Positions 1-6,465 of a stretch of DNA of 29,292 nucleotides are shown piece after piece. The notes below the pieces were generated by a model. The model made no database searches and was not told where the DNA came from. It saw only the letters and a program-made list of their open reading frames with translations. Position numbers and translations under genes: made by a program. Origin of the DNA: PXAP01 sp046483315 (lineage in GTDB: Bacteria; Bacteroidota; Bacteroidia; Bacteroidales; PUMT01); the NCBI GenBank assembly GCA_046483315.1, contig JAWODJ010000047.1:1-29292 (forward strand). Direction: 5' to 3'. The first letter of the stretch is position 1. Every line of letters begins with the position of its first letter.

Positions 1-521
1 GTCCCGGGTATATGTCCGCTCAGGTATGCGTCACGATTCCTTTAATGGGCATGGACTATACGGAATTTATCATTAACGTAATACGGCGGTCTGCCACCTG
101 AAATAAGGCTGGTGAGCCATCCGGCATAAACAAGCTGTTTGTACCTTTCCAGCTTCTGCATCGGCAATGAAGAATCAGCAGTCCATTCATCAATAAAGTG
201 ATAATAAACACTCACTTTGCCATAACCTGATGCAATAAAACGTTCGGCTACGATATCAGTTTCATCCTTGTTGTAACCGTAAACAATAATATCATGTTCG
301 GGTAAGATCTGCTTGAGCCTTACCATTTCGATCCAGTCAATATAATCTGTCCATTTGAAAGGAAGACTTCTGGCCCCGCTGATATGGCCTCCGCGTGGTT
401 CATTGTTCAGCTGCCAGCCGTTATAGGCATCTATGGGTCGTACATCGATTATCTTTTTTGCCGGGTTATCAATGGCTTTTTTAAATTCTTCTGTTGAAAT
501 CTCTTTTACGGTATCAATCAC
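1..521 (-). pseudogene. Two-domain rhodanese-like sulfurtransferase interrupted by an in-frame TAA
   Basis: The open part (GTG start at 519-521) encodes 159 residues with a rhodanese fold: an IIDVRP strand near residue 25, a GHISGARSLPF segment near residue 45, and a domain linker ending FRIVHAH. The expected catalytic Cys position of this first domain reads VYGYNKDE, so it has no nucleophile, as is common for the N-terminal domain of tandem rhodaneses. After the TAA at 42-44 the same frame continues to the window edge as RNRDAYLSGHIPG, a textbook rhodanese motif that opens the second domain. The stop therefore replaces what is probably a Tyr codon (TAT/TAC). The second domain, with the expected active Cys, lies outside the window. 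The gene could be a true pseudogene, an assembly or base error, or a readthrough gene. Confidence 0.8.
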
Positions 522-579
522 TTTTGAAAATTTTTTCTAACAATTAAAGAAAATCATATATAAAGATAACTAAACATTA

Positions 580-747
580 TTAAACCGGCAGATTCTCAAG
601 GATATCTTTTACCTGCGTAGAAGCCTTTTGCATCTTCGTAGTTGTCAGCTGGCTTACAGTGTTAGTCGTCAAAAAAAGATATCCTGACAGATATATGGGC
701 TTTATTTTATCGGCCAGGAAAAACAGGCTAAATGTGGCAATCAGCAT
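580..747 (-). CDS. Possible 55-residue membrane-anchored small protein (unrecognised)
   Basis: An ATG-started frame of 55 codons begins MLIATFSLFFLADKIK, a single hydrophobic segment. It continues into a Thr/Gln-rich stretch that looks amphipathic (TTTKMQKASTQVKDILENL) and stops at 580-582. It fills an otherwise empty gap of about 300 bp between the peroxidase-like gene and the rhodanese gene, on the same strand. No Shine-Dalgarno sequence or promoter is evident and no family is recognised. The frame also stays open for 22 codons upstream of the ATG. It may be a real short protein, a decayed gene tail, or chance. Confidence 0.18.
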   Translation of the reverse strand: MLIATFSLFFLADKIKPIYLSGYLFLTTNTVSQLTTTKMQKASTQVKDILENLPV

Positions 748-823
748 TTTTGGCGGAGAATTAAACCTCCATGAGACTATTGGTGAAGCAGCCAGTTAAG
801 GATATTCCTGGCCGGTAATCCAA

Positions 824-1384
824 CTAAAAGTTGTACCCTCTGAGTTCTTCCGGATCACTCTCTACTCCCAGGGCGAGCACGATCCTGTTTACGAAGTTGA
901 AGTATGCAACAACAAGGGTTGCATCAAGGATAGCGTTGTCGGTAAGGCCTGTATTTTTCATATCTTCAATCATTGAGTCTTTATGAAAACTTTCGGGCCT
1001 GAGGGTAAGCTCCCGCGCAAACCTGCATAGCAGCGTCTCCTTCTCACTTAGGCCGGCATTTTTAAAACCGGTCGATAAAGATGATATCCTGAGGTCATCT
1101 TTCCAGTAATGGTTTAGTGCCTCGGCATGATGCAGCCGGCAATATTCACAGCCGTTACTTACGGAAACGACAACTGCCATCATCTCTCTTTCGGCCCTTG
1201 AAAGATCTGATTTTGTGAACATGATCTCCATATAGAGATCCATATGATTAACAATACTTTCAGGCCTGAGGCTCTGTATCTTATGTACCTCAGCCAGCTT
1301 GCCTCTTTTCAAAAAAATATCATCATAAATCTCTCTTAGCCTGCCTGTTGCATCGCCAGACTCTATAACTCTAATTCTTGCCAT
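824..1384 (-). CDS. Peroxidase-related / carboxymuconolactone decarboxylase-family (AhpD-like) protein
   Basis: The 186-residue protein belongs to the AhpD-like alkylhydroperoxidase superfamily (uncharacterised peroxidase-related enzymes). The thiol-active motif is visible as NGCEYCRLHH, with Cys79 and Cys82 forming the CxxC pair and His86 placed as in the family CX2CX3H pattern. The leading segment IRVIESGDATGRLREIYDDI is also typical of these proteins. It should be a cytoplasmic peroxide- or thiol-reactive enzyme; the substrate is unknown. It lies 24 bp after the anti-sigma gene and ends a three-gene unit with an ECF sigma factor, so it is plausibly part of the stress regulon that the sigma factor controls. 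The ATG start gives the normal family length. Confidence 0.85.
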   Translation of the reverse strand: MARIRVIESGDATGRLREIYDDIFLKRGKLAEVHKIQSLRPESIVNHMDLYMEIMFTKSDLSRAEREMMAVVVSVSNGCEYCRLHHAEALNHYWKDDLRISSLSTGFKNAGLSEKETLLCRFARELTLRPESFHKDSMIEDMKNTGLTDNAILDATLVVAYFNFVNRIVLALGVESDPEELRGYNF

Positions 1385-1408
1385 CTGCTTTCCATTTGCC
1401 TCACCGGG

Positions 1409-1693
1409 TCATTTAAGTCCTTCAATCTTTTCGGTGATTCTTTTTTTCAGTTCCCTGATCTCCTCCTTAGCCGGTTGAATGCCGTCACTCATGCTAAAAT
1501 CGCGTCCTGCCTTCAGCGCACTGTCCAGAAAAAGGCTCTGCTTTTCATATCTCCGGCAGGCGTCACACATCATCTTGTGCATCCTTAACTGGAGTTTCTC
1601 CTTCCATGAAAGCCTGAAATGCAGTCCTTTTTCAATGATCTCCGTTGCCTTAAGGCAGGAAAGAAAAAGCATATGCATTATTTTATTACCCAT
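1409..1693 (-). CDS. Small zinc-binding anti-sigma factor
   Basis: The 94-residue soluble protein has the ZAS zinc-finger layout of anti-sigma factors: Cys13, then His39-x3-Cys43-x2-Cys46 (HKMMCDAC), which fits C-x25-H-x3-C-x2-C. The C-terminal third is helical and charged, and no transmembrane helix follows, so this is a cytoplasmic ZAS protein that could sense redox state through its Cys ligands. It sits 62 bp after the ECF sigma gene and before an AhpD-like gene. That order argues that it binds the sigma factor and releases it under oxidative or thiol stress. Family assignment rests on motif and context, since the rest of the sequence is not distinctive. Confidence 0.75.
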   Translation of the reverse strand: MGNKIMHMLFLSCLKATEIIEKGLHFRLSWKEKLQLRMHKMMCDACRRYEKQSLFLDSALKAGRDFSMSDGIQPAKEEIRELKKRITEKIEGLK

Positions 1694-1755
1694 ATTTATT
1701 ATTTTCTGAAATTTACTTTCAAAACCGGTATCGTGACCGGCATCAACCTTTTGAA

Positions 1756-2316
1756 TTAATTACTGAACCAGTTAATCTCTATACAATCCCTCAACTGAAG
1801 TTTGGCTCTGTGAATGATCTGCCAGAAATTAGTAGGGGTAATGCCAATTTCCTGACAGATTTCTTCCCCTTTTTTGTTTTCCATGAACTTAAGCTGCACG
1901 CATGCGTTCCATTTTTCAGGCAGTTCATCAAGACATCTTTTAAGAACAGCCCTGAAATCATCACTGTCCAGCAGGTGACTCCCTTCGTCCTGCCACTCCA
2001 GGGGACTCCTGCCCGCCTTCCATTTCTCGCCTTCATCAAAAAAACCGGAGAAAAAACTTTCATCCTGATTTACCGGTTGTTTTACTTTTTTCCGGTAAAT
2101 GTCGATGATTTTGTTATTTAATATTGCAAAAAGCCATGTTTTCGGGGAGCTGTCACCCTTGAATCCTTCAATTTTTTCGGCTGCGGCCAGGAAGGTATCC
2201 TGTACCAGGTCCTTTGCCGCTTCAGGATCAGAGATCTTGTAAAGAGCCCATGAATATAGCTCTCCTGAAAAAGATTCGACCCATTCGGCAAGATTGATCG
2301 TTCCGGTATTTTCCAT
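1756..2316 (-). CDS. ECF-type RNA polymerase sigma-70 factor
   Basis: The protein has 186 residues from the ATG at 2314-2316; a TTG one codon upstream is a less likely start. Sigma region 2 is seen as YKISDPEAAKDLVQDTFLAA followed by FKGDSSPKTWLFAILNNKIIDIYRK. Region 4 is seen as LPEKWNACVQLKFMENKKG followed by a helix-turn-helix (EICQEIGITPTNFWQIIHRAKLQLRDC). The linker is long and acidic or aromatic, as in the sigma-70 subgroup often paired with a small ZAS anti-sigma protein. It directs RNA polymerase to a stress regulon and heads the operon with the anti-sigma factor and AhpD-like enzyme; autoregulation is likely but not shown. Confidence 0.92.
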   Translation of the reverse strand: MENTGTINLAEWVESFSGELYSWALYKISDPEAAKDLVQDTFLAAAEKIEGFKGDSSPKTWLFAILNNKIIDIYRKKVKQPVNQDESFFSGFFDEGEKWKAGRSPLEWQDEGSHLLDSDDFRAVLKRCLDELPEKWNACVQLKFMENKKGEEICQEIGITPTNFWQIIHRAKLQLRDCIEINWFSN

Positions 2317-2461
2317 CAACTAAAACATTGCTTTTGAACTTGTTTGCCTGGCCAAAGTACAAAAAATTCTTTAAACCGGCCGATGATCTTGTTGGTTTAA
2401 TGATTTGCAGTTAGGAGGTTCAATTGTCGCAGATCGCTTTACGGTGACAACTATCCGGCTA

Positions 2462-2968
2462 TCAAATACCGGAAATATCACTTTTTTGCAAAACCCGGCT
2501 TTCAGAATACTCATAAGCCTTATCCAGCTTTTCTGCCTCCGTAAGCAGGTGGTCAAAGAAAAGATCAATATCAGATCTCTCCAGTTCACCATTTGCAGTT
2601 ATGAGCCTTATGGCAAGGGTGTCCCCCAGGTAACCGTAATTGACGATCGATTTCCCTGACTTGCGCAGCGATTCGCGCAGTTCGAGGTTAAAAGCGTTCA
2701 GACCGGTTTTGCTTTTAGGGACATAGCGAAAGCAAACGGCAAATGACTGTCTTGGCGTCAGCAGCTCCAACGATGGATGTTCGATAACCCTTTTTTCGGC
2801 ATAAGAGGCCATATCAATAGAGTTGTCGATCCACAAACGGTACCCGTTCAGACCGAAATATTTCCATGCAAACCACAACTTAACCGCATCCACCTTTCTG
2901 CCGCACTGGATAGATTTTTTGGCAAGGTATTCGTTTCCGGAATCGGAGCCGTATATGTGAAGGGACAT
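2462..2968 (-). pseudogene. 3' fragment of a group II PLP-dependent decarboxylase (glutamate/cysteine-sulfinate decarboxylase type)
   Basis: The 168 codons from the ATG at 2966-2968 match the C-terminal third of group II decarboxylases. They show KSIQCGRKVDAVKLWFAWK (the conserved QCGR-x-DA-x-KLW block), then SFAVCFRYVPK, and IVNYGYLGDTLAIRLI near the end. Full enzymes have about 470-540 residues. The N-terminal two thirds, including the PLP-binding His-Lys motif, are absent, and the intact yceI-like gene ends only 98 bp upstream. The frame stays open another 40 codons upstream into the yceI tail, but that stretch does not resemble the family. The fragment cannot bind PLP, so it is a deletion remnant. 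The original substrate is uncertain. Confidence 0.8.
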
Positions 2969-3065
2969 TATGTTTTTATTGCCTGTATTTCCCATCATAT
3001 GGATCAGATCTCCGGTAAGACAGGCTACCTGCTTGTCCCCGGTATTTGTCCGGGCAATGCTGCAA

Positions 3066-3641
3066 TTACTGTTGGTTGTATTTAGCATTTACCGTTACTT
3101 CGACAGTTCCGGCAATGTTGGAGGCGGGCTTTCCTTTTACAAATTCGATCCCGTAACCGGCAAGCGTTACTTCAAACACGCTTTTTGCGTTAACCTGATT
3201 GCCGTTGACGGTAACAGTACCCTTCTCATTGATCTTATTTGTAACCCCCCTGATGGTGAGTTCTCCTTCAATATCGGCATCGTAGGTGCTATTGGACGAG
3301 AAATCTATCTCATCGATGTTGGTTATCTTCCCAACCAGGCGGGCTGTAGGGTATTCACTTGTGTGAAGAAACTTCTCCTGGTTAAAGTGCCTTTGCATTA
3401 ATCTTTTATCAAACTCAAAACCCTGCATCGGCACTGAAAAAGCAACACTGCCATCAGACGTATTAATTGTGCCTGTTGCCGAGTAGTTATTTGCTTCAAT
3501 ATCTTCGGCCGGTGTAGTTGAAAAGAATTTGATATGAATGTTTTCACTTACCAGCCTGCCATTATCCTGTGCAGCGGCATGCAGGCTTACTAACATAAAT
3601 GCCGATGCAAGAAAAAGATTAATTGTTTTAATTGTTTTCAT
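3066..3641 (-). CDS. YceI-family periplasmic lipocalin-like protein
   Basis: The 191-residue protein has a clear signal peptide (hydrophobic residues 8-20, likely cleavage after HAAAQ near residue 25). A YceI beta-barrel domain follows: FDKRLMQRHFNQEKFLHTSEYPTAR is the hallmark F-x-x-EKYP-type block, then the DADIEGELTIRGVT strand pair. YceI proteins are small periplasmic barrels thought to bind amphiphilic or isoprenoid molecules. The gene lies 72 bp after an OB-fold envelope protein on the same strand, so the two may be cotranscribed. Its 3' end abuts a decarboxylase fragment, which marks a deletion or rearrangement junction directly downstream. Confidence 0.9.
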   Translation of the reverse strand: MKTIKTINLFLASAFMLVSLHAAAQDNGRLVSENIHIKFFSTTPAEDIEANNYSATGTINTSDGSVAFSVPMQGFEFDKRLMQRHFNQEKFLHTSEYPTARLVGKITNIDEIDFSSNSTYDADIEGELTIRGVTNKINEKGTVTVNGNQVNAKSVFEVTLAGYGIEFVKGKPASNIAGTVEVTVNAKYNQQ

Positions 3642-3713
3642 TGTGTTTAAATTTTAAATTGTCCAAATTGATTTATTGTTTATAGAATTAATGCTTTTTA
3701 GCGTTATAGCCGG

Positions 3714-4187
3714 TTATTTGACAAAATCGCTTTTTTCAACTGTCACATTCACATACATGTCCAGGTCTTCATCATAATAGGCTCCCGAACGAATCACTCC
3801 CTTTATCGATACAATGTCGCCGGTCTCAATCCCGTTGACCCGTTCATTAGTCTCATGCATAAAAGTGCAGCTTACACCTGCATTGTCATCTTCATCTTTC
3901 AGCAATACAACCTTTTCGCCGTTAAAATTCTCTGATATTTTTGCCACCCTGCCGGTAACCTCAAGGATCTTTGATTCGCCGTCGGCCGCCAGGTACTTGT
4001 TGTTGGCATTGCTGATATCGTCAAGAAATTCTGCAACCAGGTCAGTAGCCGTAATGTTGTAATCAGCCGTTAATTTCTGGATATCCCTCTGGGGCATGAA
4101 GAACATATATAATCCAATTCCTCCTCCCACAAGAATCCCTGCTATAAATAGCATTGCCAAAATGCGAAGTGACTTTTTTCGTTTCAT
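3714..4187 (-). CDS. Membrane-anchored OB-fold (tRNA_anti-like) protein
   Basis: The protein has 157 residues with a basic N-terminus (MKRKKSLRIL) and one transmembrane helix (about residues 8-29), so it is probably anchored in the inner membrane facing the periplasm. The rest fits the tRNA_anti-like OB-fold seen in small Bacteroidota envelope proteins: ATDLVAEFLDDISNANNKYL leads into KILEVTGRVAKISE, VLLKDEDDNAGVSCTF and GDIVSIKGVIRSG. Members commonly occur beside YceI-like genes, as here. The ligand is unknown, and the fold does not imply that it binds tRNA. Confidence 0.75.
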   Translation of the reverse strand: MKRKKSLRILAMLFIAGILVGGGIGLYMFFMPQRDIQKLTADYNITATDLVAEFLDDISNANNKYLAADGESKILEVTGRVAKISENFNGEKVVLLKDEDDNAGVSCTFMHETNERVNGIETGDIVSIKGVIRSGAYYDEDLDMYVNVTVEKSDFVK

Positions 4188-4440
4188 TTGTTTATGATTT
4201 TTTAGTTAATGCCCGAACCATTTTCATGGTTTATTTACCTTTTCAAGTCCGACTAAATTGTCGCAGAAAAACCGGAACCTTACAAAATATTCTCAGTGGT
4301 TTTGAAAAAGGTTGTTTGGAAAGGCAGATTTCAGGACAAAATGGGATCGGTTCAGCTCCTTTTGATAAGGAGCTGTTTAAAAGAGCAGGCCTGACCCTGA
4401 AGAGAAGGATGAATTGTGAGGGTAAGAAATATATTATAAT
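4188..4440. other. Intergenic gap of about 250 bp
   Basis: This stretch separates the OB-fold gene from the acetyltransferase gene, both on the minus strand, so it should hold the OB-fold promoter and the acetyltransferase terminator. A plus-strand frame crosses it and ends with a protein-like tail, but it starts inside the OB-fold gene and has no ribosome-binding site. No convincing terminator, repeat or RNA was found. Confidence 0.4.
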
Positions 4441-4917
4441 CTATAACTGGTATTCGTAAAGAATCTGATTAGTCCCGCTACCGTAGTAATTAATGATGGC
4501 CTTCCTCCCATTTTCAACAACAGTATTGCCTTCGCTGGCATTTTCGAATCCCATTTTTTCAAACATTTTCCATGATCCGACATTCCCTGTTTCGACGGTT
4601 GCATGAATTTTTTTGCAATTATTTTTTTTTGCAAATTCAATTAATTTCCCGATAAGCTTCTGAGCCAGATTTTTTCCCCTGAATTCTTCTGAAACGCCTA
4701 TCTGCCACAAAAAGAAAATATCCTTGTCTGTCTGCGAAATAAAACCCCAGGTAAAACCGATAACCCTGCCGGCCTCCTTTACTATAAAAAATGAGTTCCC
4801 GAAATAATTGAACATTATTTTATAAAAATGAACGGGATGCTGAACCAGGCCTTCCAGCCGGCCAATCAATCTGTGGATTTCAGGAATATCATCATTAACC
4901 GGATTTGTTATAGTCAC
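4441..4917 (-). CDS. GNAT-family N-acetyltransferase resembling diaminobutyrate acetyltransferase (EctA-like)
   Basis: The 158-residue protein starts at GTG (4915-4917). The GNAT core is visible: an IPEIHRLIGRLEGL helix, FFIVKEAGRVIGFTWGFI (strands 2-3), WQIGVSEEFRGKNLAQKLIGKL (strand 4 and the acetyl-CoA pyrophosphate loop, RGKNLA), and ATVETGNVGSWKMFEKMGF (strand 5 and helix). The pairing of a FLWQIGVSEEFRGKNLA block with an N-x-GSWKMFEKMG end resembles EctA, the ectoine-pathway enzyme. However, no ectB, ectC or intact decarboxylase is present, so the substrate should be taken as an unidentified primary amine. The gene follows the PurD-like ATP-grasp gene by 84 bp on the same strand, forming a likely two-gene unit. 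Confidence 0.8.
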   Translation of the reverse strand: MTITNPVNDDIPEIHRLIGRLEGLVQHPVHFYKIMFNYFGNSFFIVKEAGRVIGFTWGFISQTDKDIFFLWQIGVSEEFRGKNLAQKLIGKLIEFAKKNNCKKIHATVETGNVGSWKMFEKMGFENASEGNTVVENGRKAIINYYGSGTNQILYEYQL

Positions 4918-5001
4918 TGTTCTGTTTTTTTAAAGTTCAAAATATGTGCTCGCACTGCCGGCTGGTCACTCCAGGGACAATCTGCAAAGATATCCCTCCT
5001 G

Positions 5002-6324
5002 TTAATCCGGGAGCAGATCAGATTCCCTATAACTTTCAGATAATTCCGGTGACCCGATATCTTTCCTGTAAAATAAATTATCCCCGGTAATACATGACAG
5101 CCCTTCCTCACATTTTTCGTATGCTTCGTTTAACGTGTCTCCCACTCCCGTAACAGCAAAGAGCCGGGGACTGGGTTCAAAGACAAATTCATCTATTTCA
5201 AAACATGACTGAAAAAGATGTGTACCGATCCTATCTATCTTTTCCTTATCGATCATTAATTTACAATTACCCTCCGGAGTTGGAAAACCCTCAGGTACAA
5301 TATATTTACATACCGTAGCTTTATTCTCACAAACTATCTCTATCTCATCAAGCTTTTCCTCATCAATAGCCTTACATATCTCCAAAAAATCTGTCTTAAG
5401 AATGGGAGTGATATTAAGAATTTCCGAATCACCGGGTCTGACATTTATTTCAACCAGTTTGATACTGTCTTTGGTCAGCATATACTGCCCGGAGAGAATG
5501 CCTTTAAATTTCTCATTATAACGTTCCTTCAAAGCATCCAGTATTCTCTCAACTATTTTCACACTTTCTTCAAAGGTTTCCCTGGAAAGAAACGGAAGCA
5601 GATGATCGGGATAAGAACATGACCCCATTCCGGGAGTATTAAGTCCGCTATCACCCTCTTCCAGAAGCTTATAATCTTTCACTGCCGGCAATGGAATGAT
5701 GCTCTTACCGTCACAGATCATCTGTATTGTATATTCCTCCCCTTCAATTTTTTCTTCGATGATAACATGCGGAAGCCCCCCTATGGATTTATTAAATATC
5801 TCCTTAACATAATCAACTGCCTCGTTTTTATCCTGCAATTGAATACCCATAACCTTCACTCCGTCGCCTTCGGTTATTCCTGCAGGTTTAACTGCAACGG
5901 GTCTGTCATAATTCCGAATAAAAACAATTGCTTTATTCTTATTGAAAAAGATATTGTAATCAGGGGAGGCATCTATATTATTTTCTTTCATCAGATCTCT
6001 TAAAAATCCCTTATCTCCCTCTAATTTTGTGCATAATTTAGAAGGACCTATCGCCGGTATCCCCTTTTTTCTGAAAAAAGTGGTGATATCTTCTGCCAGA
6101 ACCATTTCTGGAACAACTACAATCATCCCGATCCTGTGCCTTTCCACAAATTTTTCTATTGTATGAATATCTTTAATATCTCCGATTTCAGAATGTACCG
6201 AAAGTTCGTCTATACCGGTATTTTTCTTATCCATCAAAGAATATAGCTCAACATTTTTGCTTCCGGCAAGTTCCTTTGCTAAAGCATGGGTTTTCCCCCA
6301 TCGGCCAATAAGTAATACTTTCAT
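5002..6324 (-). CDS. Divergent PurD-like ATP-grasp ligase
   Basis: The protein has 440 residues from the ATG at 6322-6324 (MKVLLIGRWGKTHALAK); an upstream frame extension of 14 codons is not family-like. The PurD layout is recognisable: N-terminal Rossmann lobe, the LEGDKGFLRDLMKENNI entry to the ATP-grasp domain, VIIEEKIEGEEYTI, EEGDSGLNTPGMGS, VEINVRPGDSE (metal/ATP site), and a C-terminal KDIGSPELSES. Key positions differ from canonical phosphoribosylamine-glycine ligase. The GGREHA loop is RWGKTHA, and the GLAAGKGV nucleotide loop is GITEGDGV, losing the Lys. It is thus either a fast-evolving purD or a paralogue joining another acid to another amine. The adjoining GNAT gene supports a small-molecule pathway over housekeeping purine synthesis, but this is inference. 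Confidence 0.78.
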   Translation of the reverse strand: MKVLLIGRWGKTHALAKELAGSKNVELYSLMDKKNTGIDELSVHSEIGDIKDIHTIEKFVERHRIGMIVVVPEMVLAEDITTFFRKKGIPAIGPSKLCTKLEGDKGFLRDLMKENNIDASPDYNIFFNKNKAIVFIRNYDRPVAVKPAGITEGDGVKVMGIQLQDKNEAVDYVKEIFNKSIGGLPHVIIEEKIEGEEYTIQMICDGKSIIPLPAVKDYKLLEEGDSGLNTPGMGSCSYPDHLLPFLSRETFEESVKIVERILDALKERYNEKFKGILSGQYMLTKDSIKLVEINVRPGDSEILNITPILKTDFLEICKAIDEEKLDEIEIVCENKATVCKYIVPEGFPTPEGNCKLMIDKEKIDRIGTHLFQSCFEIDEFVFEPSPRLFAVTGVGDTLNEAYEKCEEGLSCITGDNLFYRKDIGSPELSESYRESDLLPD

Positions 6325-6423
6325 AAATTTGCTAATATCAACCAAGATACGAAAAAAAAACAACATTCCATGCTTCGAAGAATCGCAAAGGGTTTGGAAT
6401 TATCATATTCTTAGCACTATCCC

Positions 6424-6437
6424 GTTCCCCGGGGAAC
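6424..6437. repeat. Perfect 14-bp palindrome downstream of the penicillin-binding protein gene
   Basis: GTTCCCCGGGGAAC lies 29 bp past the stop codon of the class A PBP gene and upstream of the PurD-like gene. It can fold as a 5-bp stem with a CCGG loop, but no T-run follows on either strand, so a standard intrinsic terminator is not well supported. It may be a weak terminator or a protein-binding dyad. Confidence 0.35.
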
Positions 6438-6465
6438 AGTTTAAGAACAATCCGCAGTCAGAATC

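Noticed and set aside
4154..4459. Plus-strand frame ending in a protein-like tail (GKKYIIIYNWYS)
   Set aside because: It starts inside the opposite-strand OB-fold gene, has no ribosome-binding site, overlaps the acetyltransferase end, and matches no family I recognise.
4441..4917. Ectoine biosynthesis gene ectA
   Set aside because: Similarity is to the EctA fold and motif style only; ectB and ectC are absent and the neighbour is an ATP-grasp ligase.
5002..6366. Longer start (MLFFFRILVDISKF) for the PurD-like protein
   Set aside because: PurD-family proteins begin at the MKVLLIG strand; the extra 14 residues lie in an A/T-rich upstream region.
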